From: Tenuifilum sp. 4138str
GTDB lineage: Bacteria > Bacteroidota > Bacteroidia > Bacteroidales > Tenuifilaceae
NCBI RefSeq assembly: GCF_041102575.1
Contig: NZ_JBGCUE010000015.1
Coordinates: forward strand, 31,062 to 95,061
DNA length: 64,000 nucleotides
Reading direction: 5' to 3'
The notes under the pieces were generated by a model that did no database searches, had not been told where the DNA came from, and worked only from the letters and a program-made list of their open reading frames with translations. Position numbers and translations under genes: made by a program. Positions 43,081 through 52,633 of the stretch are shown here, piece after piece. How positions within the stretch are numbered: the stretch's first letter is position 1; each line of letters opens with the position of its first letter.

Positions 43081-43646
43081 CCCATTTTCTCTAAAAGCGT
43101 TTCAATAACTTTAGGGTAATGCTCCCATTCAAGCTCATGTATCCTTTGAGCTAGGGTTTCGGGTGTATCGTTGGGTAAAACCGAGCAGCGTGCCTGAAAT
43201 ATTATATCACCCTCATCGTAGTGTTCATTTACATAATGAATGGTTATCCCCGATTCCGTTTCCCCTGCTGCAATAACTGCCTTATGAACCCTATCTCCAT
43301 ACATGCCCTTACCACCATACTTAGGGAGTAGAGCTGGATGTATATTCACAATACGATTGTTGAAGTGCCGAACCATTTCAACGGGAACCATTTTCAGGAA
43401 TCCGGCCAAAACAATAAAATCAATTTTTTGCTCAATTAGCTTACTCAACACACTCCCATTCCTGAGCTCATCCATGGTAAAAAGAAAAGTTGGTATCCCT
43501 AAACGCTTAGCCCTTTCCAGAACAAACGCATTAGGGTTTTCGGTGGCTATTAGAGTAATTTTAAGCTTTGGATTGGACAAAAAGTGTTTGGCAATATTCT
43601 CGGCGTTGGATCCTGATCCCGATGCAAAAATGGCTATGTTGAACAT
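43077..43646 (-). CDS. purN: Phosphoribosylglycinamide formyltransferase
   Basis: This 189-residue purine-synthesis enzyme formylates GAR with 10-formyl-THF. Key motifs are FASGSGSNAENI, the catalytic Asn-His in RIVNIHPALLPKYGGKGMYG, the conserved SGITIHYVNEHYDEGDII with its His and Asp, and the C-terminal HELEWEHYPKVI. It is alone on its strand here; purD lies 16 kb away. Confidence 0.95.
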   Translation of the reverse strand: MFNIAIFASGSGSNAENIAKHFLSNPKLKITLIATENPNAFVLERAKRLGIPTFLFTMDELRNGSVLSKLIEQKIDFIVLAGFLKMVPVEMVRHFNNRIVNIHPALLPKYGGKGMYGDRVHKAVIAAGETESGITIHYVNEHYDEGDIIFQARCSVLPNDTPETLAQRIHELEWEHYPKVIETLLEKMG

Positions 43647-43726
43647 AATCAGGCAGATAAGGTTTAAATTTAAACGACTGTCAAAAAAAAATTGTTAACA
43701 AGCGTCAAAAATATGAACAAAAAAAT

Positions 43727-43734
43727 TACTTTTG
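43727..43734 (+). promoter_or_regulatory. -7 box upstream of acpP
   Basis: TACTTTTG fits TAnnTTTG, about 90 nt before the acpP ATG. No correctly spaced -33 element stands out. Confidence 0.4.
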
Positions 43735-43824
43735 CCACGTTTTTACCATCTGATTTGTTTTCAGGTGAAAATAAGTTTTTCTTTGTGATTTGAAAACTCA
43801 ATTTACTAACTAAATTTTAAAACT

Positions 43825-44061
43825 ATGTCAGACATTGCAACTAGAGTTAAGTCGATCATTGTTGACAAGCTTGGAGTAGATGAGAACGAAGTAACTCCTG
43901 AAGCTAGCTTTACCAACGATCTTGGTGCCGATTCACTTGACACCGTTGAGCTGATTATGGAATTCGAAAAGGAATTCAACCTTTCTATTCCCGATGAGGA
44001 AGCTGAAAAGATCAGCACCGTTGGTGATGCTATCAAGTACATTGAACAGCACAGCAAGTAA
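43825..44061 (+). CDS. acpP: Acyl carrier protein
   Basis: This 78-residue acidic carrier of acyl chains has the 4'-phosphopantetheine serine in [10 protein letters not shown] (Ser38). Length and start ([18 protein letters not shown]) match the family. It heads the classic acpP-fabF-rnc cluster, with 55 bases before fabF. Confidence 0.97.
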   Translation: MSDIATRVKSIIVDKLGVDENEVTPEASFTNDLGADSLDTVELIMEFEKEFNLSIPDEEAEKISTVGDAIKYIEQHSK

Positions 44062-44116
44062 TTAACTATTAACCGGCAAGGCAAATTTTGGTTTTTAAAC
44101 TAAAACACTTTTTTAT

Positions 44117-45364
44117 ATGGAAATGAAACGTGTTGTTGTTACTGGTGTTGGAACCATTAACCCCTTAGGGAATAACATTCAGGAATACTGGACTAATCTT
44201 GAGAATGGAGTTAGTGGTTGTGAACTCATTACAAGTTTCGACACGTCGAAATTCAAAACCAAATTTGCCTGCATGGTAAAGAATTTTGACCCGAATAACT
44301 ACTTCGATCGCAAGGAGGTTAAAAAGCTTGATCCTTATACACAGTTCGGGCTGGTGGCAGTAGAAGAAGCCATGAAGGATTCAGGCATTAACCCCGAGGC
44401 CATTGACCTCGATATGGCCGGAGTAATTTGGGCATCGGGTATAGGGGGTTTACAAACCCTTACCGAGGAAATGAGAGGCTATTTCGGTGGTGATGGAACA
44501 CCCCGATTTAGCCCCTTTTTCATTCCTAGGATGATTGCCGACATAGCAGCCGGGCATATCTCCATGAAGTACGGTTTCCGTGGACCAAACTTCTCAACCG
44601 TATCGGCCTGCGCATCGGCTACCAACGGTATTATTTGTGCTCTCGATGTAATCCGAACCGGGAAAGCTAACGTTGTTGTAACCGGAGGTTCTGAGGCCTC
44701 AGTTAACGAAGTTGGCGTTGCTGGATTTAATGCGCTTCAGGCACTATCAACCCGTAATGATGAGTACAAGTCTGCTTCACGCCCATTTGATGCAACACGC
44801 GATGGTTTTGTTATGGGTGAAGGAGCTGGAGCTCTGATACTCGAAGAGTACGAACATGCTAAAGCCCGTGGGGCTAAAATTTACTGTGAGCTGGTAGGCG
44901 GCGGCATGTCGGCCGATGCATACCACCTGACAGCACCTCACCCCGAGGGGCTTGGAGCCCGTAAGGTTATGGAAAATGCCTTACGCGATGCTGGCATGAA
45001 ACCTGAGGATATCGATTACATTAACGTTCATGGTACAGCCACTCCACTTGGCGATGTTGCTGAAACAAAAGCCATTATCCAAGTTTTTGGTGAGCATGCC
45101 TACAAGCTAAATATCAGCTCAACAAAATCGATGACCGGTCACCTGCTTGGCGCTGCCGGTGCCATTGAGGCTCTTGCTGCAGTTATGGCCGTTTATAAAG
45201 ATGTGGTACCACCAACCATCAACCTAAAAGAGGTTGATCCTGAAATTGACAGCAAGCTTAACCTAACGCCAAATGTTGCGCAAAAGCGAGTTGTTCGTGC
45301 TGCTTTAAGTAACACCTTTGGTTTTGGTGGACACAACGCATCCATCATCGTAAAAAAGATGTAG
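44117..45364 (+). CDS. fabF: 3-oxoacyl-[acyl-carrier-protein] synthase II
   Basis: This 415-residue condensing enzyme of fatty-acid elongation has the Cys-His-His triad intact: VSACASATNGI (Cys ~167), NVHGTATPLGD (His ~307) and STKSMTGHLLGAAGA (His ~343). The C-terminal SNTFGFGGHNASIIVKK is present. It lies between acpP and rnc on one transcript. Confidence 0.97.
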   Translation: MEMKRVVVTGVGTINPLGNNIQEYWTNLENGVSGCELITSFDTSKFKTKFACMVKNFDPNNYFDRKEVKKLDPYTQFGLVAVEEAMKDSGINPEAIDLDMAGVIWASGIGGLQTLTEEMRGYFGGDGTPRFSPFFIPRMIADIAAGHISMKYGFRGPNFSTVSACASATNGIICALDVIRTGKANVVVTGGSEASVNEVGVAGFNALQALSTRNDEYKSASRPFDATRDGFVMGEGAGALILEEYEHAKARGAKIYCELVGGGMSADAYHLTAPHPEGLGARKVMENALRDAGMKPEDIDYINVHGTATPLGDVAETKAIIQVFGEHAYKLNISSTKSMTGHLLGAAGAIEALAAVMAVYKDVVPPTINLKEVDPEIDSKLNLTPNVAQKRVVRAALSNTFGFGGHNASIIVKKM

Positions 45365-45373
45365 TTTTTCATC

Positions 45374-46168
45374 GTGTTAAAATTCTTAAGTAAACCCATA
45401 CGTCGGTTACGCTTAACGGCCGCCGATAAAGAATTTTATCAGAATCTTAAAAAAATTTTGGGGTTTGCCCCCGATAATCTTGATGTTTACAAGCTGGCGC
45501 TGGTTCACAGGTCAGCTTCGCTTATTATATCGCCTGGTCAAAAGGTTGATAATGAAAGGCTGGAATACCTTGGCGATGCCATCCTCGATGCCATTGTGGC
45601 CGACTACCTATTTGCTGAATTCCCCAATAGCGACGAGGGTTTCCTTACTAAAATGCGGGCAAAGATTGTTAGCCGCAACAATATGAACCAGCTTGCAATC
45701 AGTATTGGGCTACCTGACGTGGTCAAGGTAAATAATGGTGCCCTTAACCACCAAAAGTATATTTACGGTAATGCCCTGGAAGCCATAGTTGGCGCCATGT
45801 TTATCGATAAGGGATTTAAGTTTACCAGCGATGTGGTGGTAAACAACTTCCTACGGCACCATATCAACCTTGAAGAGCTGGAAAGCATTGAATACGATTA
45901 CAAGAGCCGAATTCTGGAAATTGCGCAAAAGCTGCACATTAAGGTTGCCTTTGATACTCACGATTACGGCGATAATAAGCAAAAACCACAGTTTGAGGCA
46001 ATACTCATCTGGAATGGGAAGGAGATTGGCCGTGGCTTAGGCCAATCGAAAAAGGAAGCAGAACAGAAAGCCTCAATGCAAGGAATTGAATTAGCTGAGG
46101 GTGAATTACAAAGCGAAAAACAAAAGGAAGAAACACCGAACGAAGATCCCAGCAACGAACTAATTTAA
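45374..46168 (+). CDS. rnc: Ribonuclease III
   Basis: This 264-residue double-strand-specific RNase starts at GTG 45374, 9 bases after fabF. The catalytic domain has NERLEYLGDAILDAIVADYL and NALEAIVGAMFIDKG, with the acidic metal ligands kept. A double-stranded RNA-binding domain follows (~172-240; the GRGLGQSKKEAEQKASMQGI segment). The last ~25 residues form an acidic, disordered tail. The position after fabF is the usual one in Bacteroidota. Confidence 0.95.
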   Translation: MLKFLSKPIRRLRLTAADKEFYQNLKKILGFAPDNLDVYKLALVHRSASLIISPGQKVDNERLEYLGDAILDAIVADYLFAEFPNSDEGFLTKMRAKIVSRNNMNQLAISIGLPDVVKVNNGALNHQKYIYGNALEAIVGAMFIDKGFKFTSDVVVNNFLRHHINLEELESIEYDYKSRILEIAQKLHIKVAFDTHDYGDNKQKPQFEAILIWNGKEIGRGLGQSKKEAEQKASMQGIELAEGELQSEKQKEETPNEDPSNELI

Positions 46169-46204
46169 ACCATTTGGCGCACACCGCTCAGCAAAAGGTT
46201 TTGC

Positions 46205-46774
46205 TTACTCCCTAAAAATTCTAACCTGGTTTCCTTTTCCTAGGGCAATAATCGACGATGGTTTTCCAGTAGATTCGGAGTCGAACGTTTCGGGAACAAC
46301 AAAATTGACCGATGAAATTAATTCTTGTGAAATTTCGTTGAAGTTTTTTGGAAATGGGTTTCCACTGTAGTTGGCCGAGGTTGATACTATTGGGCGGCCA
46401 AACCTTGAAATAAGCTGCTGGCAGAATTTGCTCCGGGTAACACGGATGGCAATAGTCCCTTTTTCCCCGTAAACCGATGGGGCAAGGTTTTTGCCCTTAT
46501 CAAATACAATGGTTAGCGGTTTATCGGATAATTCAATTAGATCCCAGGCCATTTCGGGGATATCGACAACATATGAAGGGATTCGGGCTGGCAAATCGAC
46601 TAAAATAATAAAACCCCTACTATCGTTGCGCTTTTTTAATGCCATCAGTTTGGCAACCGCCTCCTCGTTGGTGGCATCGCAGCCAAGACCCCATATGGTA
46701 TCGGTGGGGTAAAGGATAATGCCACCCAAGCGTAAAATTTTAATTGTTTCGTCTATTATTGTCTTGTCTTCCAT
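46205..46774 (-). CDS. L-threonylcarbamoyladenylate synthase (TsaC/Sua5 family)
   Basis: This 189-residue single-domain YrdC/TsaC protein makes threonylcarbamoyl-AMP for the t6A modification at position 37 of ANN-decoding tRNAs. It shows LRLGGIILYPTDTIWGLGCDA, LMALKKRND, the KGTIAIRVTR strand and PIVSTSANYSGNP. It lacks the extra Sua5 domain. It is the last gene of an operon with two glycosyltransferases, starting 1 base after the preceding gene. Confidence 0.9.
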   Translation of the reverse strand: MEDKTIIDETIKILRLGGIILYPTDTIWGLGCDATNEEAVAKLMALKKRNDSRGFIILVDLPARIPSYVVDIPEMAWDLIELSDKPLTIVFDKGKNLAPSVYGEKGTIAIRVTRSKFCQQLISRFGRPIVSTSANYSGNPFPKNFNEISQELISSVNFVVPETFDSESTGKPSSIIALGKGNQVRIFRE

Positions 46775-46775
46775 C

Positions 46776-47600
46776 TTACAGTTTGACTAATCCATTTTTA
46801 CAGATAAATTCGTTTCTTTTTTGCTTTTCAAGCATCATTCTGATATTTTCTTCCTGATTGCTCCAATTCTCTTTATGATACAGGTGATATTGCACGGAAA
46901 CATTTCGCACCGATTTTAATTTATAGCCAGCTTTTGCAAAGCGCCAGGTAAGATCGATATCCTCACCTATGGCTGGTCGGGTATAATCCTCATCAAAGCC
47001 GTTTATTGCATATATGGCACTTTTGGGGAACGACATGTTACAGCCTTTAAGCTGATGCATGGTTCTAAGGCGAGGAATTAACCCCATTGCTCCATTTGGG
47101 TTAATAAAAAAACCCTCCTCAATGAAACGTGCACCGTTTTTCCTTATGGTAAAGTAGTTTGAAAGTAAATAGGCGTTCATTCGATCTGCCGATAATTTAC
47201 CTTCATAGATGAGTTTTGATGAGTAAGCATCAAGTTTAACCCTTTTGCCAGCCAGTATAGCCTTTTCATCAGCCCACTTAATATGGAATTCCATAAATCG
47301 GGGGTGAAGCACGCAATCCTCATCAATAAAAACTAGGTAGTCAGTATTGGATGCTGCAATGGCTCTGTTTAAGGCAAGGTTCTTGCGCCAGCCAATATCC
47401 GGTTGAGTGAGGTGGTAAAGCGGAACTGGTGATTTAAGTTGTTCCACAAAAGCCTTAACATGTTCATGCTCGGCATCTTCGGAAATAATAATCTCAAAAC
47501 GCATATCGCTTTGAGCAAATACTGAGTTCAATACAACTTTTAGGAACTCGGTATTTTTATAGGTTGAAATTATTAGTGAGGCTAATAATTCTTTTTTCAC
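46776..47600 (-). CDS. Family 2 glycosyltransferase
   Basis: This 274-residue GT-A fold transferase has ASLIISTYKN at the N-terminus, the DxD-type YLVFIDEDCVLHP and the galactosyltransferase-like GFDEDYTRPAIGEDIDLTWR with the catalytic acidic residue. No transmembrane helix is seen; it probably acts at the inner face of the membrane on a surface glycan. It overlaps the upstream GT-GT gene by 4 bases. Donor and acceptor unknown. Confidence 0.88.
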   Translation of the reverse strand: MKKELLASLIISTYKNTEFLKVVLNSVFAQSDMRFEIIISEDAEHEHVKAFVEQLKSPVPLYHLTQPDIGWRKNLALNRAIAASNTDYLVFIDEDCVLHPRFMEFHIKWADEKAILAGKRVKLDAYSSKLIYEGKLSADRMNAYLLSNYFTIRKNGARFIEEGFFINPNGAMGLIPRLRTMHQLKGCNMSFPKSAIYAINGFDEDYTRPAIGEDIDLTWRFAKAGYKLKSVRNVSVQYHLYHKENWSNQEENIRMMLEKQKRNEFICKNGLVKL

Positions 47601-49228
47601 AGCTGTATGTATTTATCAATACCGTTTGATGTCCACTTCAACTTTTTCCGCTTTACTTCCTTTCTGATACGATAATTCTTATCCCAAGTGCTTTTTGTGC
47701 GGTACGGACGAGGATGATCCAGATGGACACAAATTGCGCTATATCGGATTTGCTTTCCTTTAATACCATAATTCATTAACCTCTCGCCTAACTCGCGGTC
47801 AAGCCCGCCATACTGCATATCCTCATTATAACCGTTTACTGAAATAATATCATCTTTCCAACCGCTTACATTGTGCCCATTCCAGGTTGGCCTAGTTGTT
47901 GTAATGGCGTTTAATATCTTTTGTATAAATGGGTTTTGGGTTAGCTTTAAAAATTTATAGGTAAACGGTTGTCCGTTTTTCATGAGCCACGATGAAATGA
48001 AAGGTGCCCCCTCTTGAATATCGGTATAAGAAATATTTGCGGAAACCGATTTTACTAATTTCAGATAACCCCCGCTAAGAAACTTTCCTCGCCTAGCATT
48101 GCTAATGTGAACTTCAACAAAATCGCGACGGGGTATGCAATCACCATCGGTAAAAATTAAATAATCGGAATTTGTTTTTAGAATTGCCTTGTTGAGTATC
48201 TGGCATTTCTGAAATCCGTTGTCGGGATGCCACACATGTATAATGTTTAGCAAACCTCTACTTTTAAACTCATCAACAACCTGTTTGGTTTCATCGCCCG
48301 AACCATCGTCGGCTATCAAAACCTCAAACCGCTTTTCGGTTTGGTGCTCAAACCCCCATAAGGTTTTCCTTAGCCATTCAGGTTGGTTATAGGTGGTTAT
48401 TATAACCGAGGTCAATGGCTTGTTGCCTACCGGCATATTTAAAAGGTTTAAAAATGGGAAGGGTTGCCTTTTACGATTTATTTTGTAAAGTTTACGAAGC
48501 TTAGCGTATTTTAAAAAGCAATGTTTAGCCAAAAGGCTGCTAATGACTAAACCGTTAAAACCAGATAAGAACCCCCGACGGAAAAAATATGAGTGGATGA
48601 ATCGCCATGAAGTATGAAAAAGAATTTTAAAATAACCAGCCTTAACTCCCATTTTATAGTACTCCTTCGCCGAAATGGTTGAGTATAGGTTTACTTCGTT
48701 GATATGCTCCTCGTACGACTGGTAACGCCAGTGAAGCAGATGACCCTTTAGGGTAGCAACCGTAGCCCCGTGAGCCATTTTCACCACTTCGTGTATATTA
48801 GCTCCATGCCATTTACCCTTTCGCCTATCGAATAATCTAATTCGTTTTTCAGGATAATAATCGGTGTGTAATATCCATTTACCACAGTAATTATTGAGGC
48901 GGAAAAACCTGTAGCCATCGAACTTCCAGTTATTTTTAACATCAAGCACCTCCTTTTCCAGTTCCACCGACAGGGCCTCGTCGGCATCGAGAGCAAGGAT
49001 GTAATCGTAGATGGCTTGCGATATGGCGTAATTCTTCTGATCCCGAAAACCTTCAAACTCATGTTGAATAAAACGAACTCCCAACTCCTTGCAAATTTGC
49101 TCGGTTTTATCGGTCGAGAAACTATCAACCACCAAAATCTCATCGGCAACACGTTGAACCGAGCGAATACAACGCTCAATATTATTTTCCTCGTTGAGGG
49201 TTATAATAACCGCAGAAATCTTTACCAT
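47597..49228 (-). CDS. Fused two-domain family 2 glycosyltransferase
   Basis: This 543-residue protein consists of two complete GT2 domains. Residues 1-~250 resemble WaaE/KdtX-type LPS-core glucosyltransferases (SAVIITLNEENNIERCIRSV, LALDADEALS). Residues ~270-543 resemble chondroitin-polymerase-type GT2 enzymes (TSVIITTYNQPEWLRKTL, IFTDGDCIPRRDFVE, YGGLDRELGERL). It likely adds two sugars to LPS or another surface glycan. It is the first gene of a three-gene operon. Confidence 0.88.
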   Translation of the reverse strand: MVKISAVIITLNEENNIERCIRSVQRVADEILVVDSFSTDKTEQICKELGVRFIQHEFEGFRDQKNYAISQAIYDYILALDADEALSVELEKEVLDVKNNWKFDGYRFFRLNNYCGKWILHTDYYPEKRIRLFDRRKGKWHGANIHEVVKMAHGATVATLKGHLLHWRYQSYEEHINEVNLYSTISAKEYYKMGVKAGYFKILFHTSWRFIHSYFFRRGFLSGFNGLVISSLLAKHCFLKYAKLRKLYKINRKRQPFPFLNLLNMPVGNKPLTSVIITTYNQPEWLRKTLWGFEHQTEKRFEVLIADDGSGDETKQVVDEFKSRGLLNIIHVWHPDNGFQKCQILNKAILKTNSDYLIFTDGDCIPRRDFVEVHISNARRGKFLSGGYLKLVKSVSANISYTDIQEGAPFISSWLMKNGQPFTYKFLKLTQNPFIQKILNAITTTRPTWNGHNVSGWKDDIISVNGYNEDMQYGGLDRELGERLMNYGIKGKQIRYSAICVHLDHPRPYRTKSTWDKNYRIRKEVKRKKLKWTSNGIDKYIQL

Positions 49229-49294
49229 TACGTAGATTAATTATTCTATGATTCTTGGCAAAGGTATGATTTTTTGCTTGTTTACTACAATCAA

Positions 49295-49320
49295 AAAGAC
49301 CCGACTTACGCCGGGTCTTT
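49295..49320 (-). terminator. Terminator of hppA
   Basis: AAAGACCCG (49295-49303) pairs with CGGGTCTTT (49312-49320); on the minus strand the stem is followed by a T run. It lies 18 bases after the hppA stop. Confidence 0.88.
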
Positions 49321-49337
49321 CATTAAAGGCATAAATT

Positions 49338-51554
49338 TTATAATATGCTAAAGGATGCGGTTAGCCCTGCCATTACTATTGATACCATGCTCATGAGCTT
49401 GATAAGGATGTTAAGGCTGGGGCCTGAGGTGTCCTTGAATGGATCGCCTACAGTGTCGCCAACAATTGCTGCTTTGTGGTTGTTGGAACCCTTGCCGCCA
49501 AAGTTCCCCTCCTCGATGTATTTCTTGGCATTATCCCAAGCTCCACCTGAGTTTGCCATAAAAATTGCAAGAACAAAGCCTGCGGCAAGACCACCGGCAA
49601 GTAATCCCAAAACACCTGCTACGCCAAGAACCAAGCCGGTAACAATGGGTAAAATTATTGCCAAAAGCGATGGCAGAATCATCTCGATTTGAGCACCGCG
49701 AGTTGAAATGGCCACGCAGCGAGCATAATCGGGTTCGGCTTCACCTTCCATGATGCCCTTAATTTCACGGAACTGACGACGAACTTCCTCAACCATTTTT
49801 TGTGCAGCACGACCAACAGCGTTCATGGTTAAGCCACTAAACAGGAAGGCCATCATGGCTCCAATAAAAACGCCAACAAGCACAACGGGGTTCATCAGGT
49901 TAACCTGGTAGTAGTTCATAAAGTCCACAATGGTTGCCTTTGCGGTATCAATGGTGTCGCCATTGGCAAGTGTAATTACATTCTCACCAATACGGATTAA
50001 CCCAATTTTAATCTCCTCAATGTAGGAGGCTAAAAGCGCTAGGGCGGTTAAAGCTGCGGAGCCTATGGCAAATCCTTTACCAGTAGCTGCAGTTGTATTA
50101 CCCAAAGCATCAAGTGCATCGGTACGTTTGCGAACCTCGGGGTCTAAGTGGCTCATTTCAGCGTTACCTCCAGCATTGTCGGCAATTGGACCGTAAGCAT
50201 CGGTAGCCAGGGTAATACCCAGTGTAGAAAGCATTCCAACAGCGGCAATACCTATACCGTATAGGCCTAACTGAATGTTTTGGGCATCGAGCATGTGCTT
50301 AACATCGAAATTGATGGCCGAAAGGAATGCAATTAGTATTGCTATTGCAATGGTAATAACAGGTATGGCAGTTGACACCATTCCTAAACCCACCCCTGAG
50401 ATGATAACCGTAGCTGGTCCGGTTTGAGCGCTTTCAGAAATCTTGCGGGTAGGCTTATATGAGTGCGAGGTGAAGTATTCCGTTGATAGTCCAATTATAA
50501 TGCCAGCCAGCAACCCTGTAACAACCGAGAAGGATATTCCCATCCAGTTCTGCAGGCCTAATGCGTAAAGGATTACAAAGGTAAGGATTGCAATTAGTGC
50601 TGAGCTCACGTTAACGCCCACACCCAACGAGCGAAGCAGGTCACGCATGGTTGCGCCCTCTTTGGTACGAACCATATAAATGCCTAGAATGGAAAGCACT
50701 ATGCCAACACTAGCAATTAACATGGGTGCAAGGATTGCTTTGTACTGCATGTCTACTCCGGTTGCAGCAAATGCTGTTGCCCCTAGGGCTGCAGTGGCAA
50801 GAATTGACCCTGCATAAGATTCGTATAAGTCGGCACCCATACCGGCTACATCGCCCACATTATCGCCCACGTTATCGGCAATGGTGGCTGGGTTGCGGGG
50901 GTCATCCTCCGGGATACCTGCCTCAACCTTACCTACAAGGTCGGCACCCACATCAGCGGCCTTAGTATAAATACCACCACCCACACGGGCAAACAGTGCT
51001 TGGGTTGAGGCACCCATTCCAAAGGTAAGCATTGTGGTGGTAATGATGATTAACTTATGAGAGCTATCGGGTTCATCGATAAAGTAGTTGAGGATCAGAT
51101 ACCATAAGGAAATATCGAGTACTGCCAGACCAACCACAACCAATCCCATTACTGCACCCGACCTGAATGCTACCCTAAGGCCATGGTTTAGGGAGTTCTT
51201 AGCAGCGTTAGCCGTTCGAGCCGATGCATAGGTGGCGGTTTTCATTCCAAAAAATCCGGCTAAACCGGAAAAGAAACCACCGGTTAGGAATGCAAACGGT
51301 GTCCATTTGTTTTGCACTCCCAGTCCAAATGCCAAGTATACAAAAAGCAGCATCAGCACAATAAATACAATAAACACCACCTTGTACTGCTGCTTTAGGT
51401 ACGACATGGCACCCGTACGCACGTGCTGTGCAATCTTTTTCATCAGGTCAGTACCCTCATCTTCCCTCATCATCTGCCTAAAAAAGTGGTAAGCAAACGC
51501 CAGGGCAATCACCGATGCAATCGGTACAATCCAGAACAAATTGTCAATAATCAT
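49338..51554 (-). CDS. hppA: Membrane-bound ion-pumping pyrophosphatase, K+-dependent type
   Basis: This 738-residue pump has about 16 transmembrane helices and couples PPi hydrolysis to H+ or Na+ export. The catalytic loop DVGADLVGKVEAGIPEDDPR and the DNVGDNVGDVAGMGADLYES aspartate cluster are intact. The GNTTAATGKG motif has Ala at the position that separates K+-dependent (Ala) from K+-independent (Lys) enzymes, so potassium should be needed. Whether it moves H+ or Na+ cannot be told by eye. Confidence 0.95.
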   Translation of the reverse strand: MIIDNLFWIVPIASVIALAFAYHFFRQMMREDEGTDLMKKIAQHVRTGAMSYLKQQYKVVFIVFIVLMLLFVYLAFGLGVQNKWTPFAFLTGGFFSGLAGFFGMKTATYASARTANAAKNSLNHGLRVAFRSGAVMGLVVVGLAVLDISLWYLILNYFIDEPDSSHKLIIITTTMLTFGMGASTQALFARVGGGIYTKAADVGADLVGKVEAGIPEDDPRNPATIADNVGDNVGDVAGMGADLYESYAGSILATAALGATAFAATGVDMQYKAILAPMLIASVGIVLSILGIYMVRTKEGATMRDLLRSLGVGVNVSSALIAILTFVILYALGLQNWMGISFSVVTGLLAGIIIGLSTEYFTSHSYKPTRKISESAQTGPATVIISGVGLGMVSTAIPVITIAIAILIAFLSAINFDVKHMLDAQNIQLGLYGIGIAAVGMLSTLGITLATDAYGPIADNAGGNAEMSHLDPEVRKRTDALDALGNTTAATGKGFAIGSAALTALALLASYIEEIKIGLIRIGENVITLANGDTIDTAKATIVDFMNYYQVNLMNPVVLVGVFIGAMMAFLFSGLTMNAVGRAAQKMVEEVRRQFREIKGIMEGEAEPDYARCVAISTRGAQIEMILPSLLAIILPIVTGLVLGVAGVLGLLAGGLAAGFVLAIFMANSGGAWDNAKKYIEEGNFGGKGSNNHKAAIVGDTVGDPFKDTSGPSLNILIKLMSMVSIVMAGLTASFSIL

Positions 51555-52173
51555 AGGTTTAATAATTTAGGTTGTTATTGATATATTTAGATAGATAATT
51601 TTCATATAAACATTTAGCTAATATACGAAGTGTAATTTAAGCTGAGTATATTCGAACAAAAAAAAGAGGTTGACTTAAAAGTTTTTTCATTAACAAATTT
51701 TATTAAAAGATGTTCGTTGAAAGATTCAATAACTTTGGTTTGGTAGAATTTAAATTCTGTTTTCAATTTCGTTTAGTTACCAAAAGTAAACCACCATTTG
51801 TCAAACTGATCTAGTCGAAGGGTTCAGTGTACCGAGTACCTTATGGGTGGTATTTAGTGTTTGGTGAAAATCTGCGTAAATCACCCCAATCTGTGCTATC
51901 TGTGTTCTATTGAATTTCTATCAACTATCAACCATCAACCATCAACTAAACTGGTATCACAGGGTTACACAGTGTAACACGGTGTTACACAGAATGGCAC
52001 TCACGAACAACGATTCACGAACAACGAACAACGCATCCTGCCCTGTAGGGGCTAAACATTTGTAACTCCCAAACGACTCCCACCCGTATAGCGATGCATG
52101 CAGTGCATATGCCAAAGAGCAAGGGTGAATCGTTGCATCGCAATAGAAAGGCAATGCAAAGAGCGATTTACAC

Positions 52174-52362
52174 GTTCTTTCTTGTCTTGATACAAGAAAG
52201 AACCAAAGAAAATCAAGGCTGAAAAGCCTGACCCGAAGGGTGCCCCGAGGGTGGAACTGCTGTGCGATACAATTCGCCACGCCTCCGGCGTGACTCATCT
52301 GGTATCGCTTACAAAGCCCACCGCAACGTTCCACCCCCGACCCATTGTCGGGTCAGGCTTTT
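52174..52362. repeat. Nested palindromic element (putative structured RNA or MITE-like repeat)
   Basis: A 12-bp perfect hairpin (52174-52185 with 52192-52203) is followed by a four-layer nested structure. The layers are a 14-bp outer stem (52222-52235 with 52349-52362), a 9-bp stem (52249-52257 with 52328-52336), a 7-bp stem (52264-52270 with 52302-52308) and a 6-bp GC-rich tip (52278-52283 with 52287-52292). All stems are perfect. The inner part is more GC-rich than its surroundings. No coding frame explains it. Confidence 0.75.
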
Positions 52363-52596
52363 ATGCCACTACATAAGCCATTCCTATTGGTCGAGGAATT
52401 TTGTAAGTTAAAAGTTGTAAGCTCAAAGAGAAGCTTCGACTGGGCTCAGCATTACAGGGGGAGTTCGAATGCCAAAGGTTTTATCGTTCCAAGGCCCAAT
52501 AAATTGGGACTCACCACTAGAAATATCCCTAAAAAGCATTGGTTCTAATTTATAAGTCAGCTAAAGAATATTCACAAAAAAAGCATTACATTCAAA

Positions 52597-52633
52597 TTTG
52601 ATGGTAGTATTAAAACAAAAAAAATTAACTTTG
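52597..52633 (+). promoter_or_regulatory. Probable corA promoter
   Basis: TAACTTTG (52626-52633) matches the -7 consensus; TTTG at 52597-52600 could be the -33 element with a slightly long 25-nt spacer. It predicts a leader of about 105 nt before corA. Confidence 0.45.

Noticed and set aside
51957..52334. Minus-strand open frame of 125 codons before hppA
   Set aside because: It runs through the palindromic element and microrepeats, has no protein-like hydrophobic pattern or family resemblance, and is best explained by repeat DNA.
52345..52548. Plus-strand open frame of 67 codons
   Set aside because: It begins inside the outer stem of the palindrome and crosses a repeated intergenic phrase; no start context or domain.
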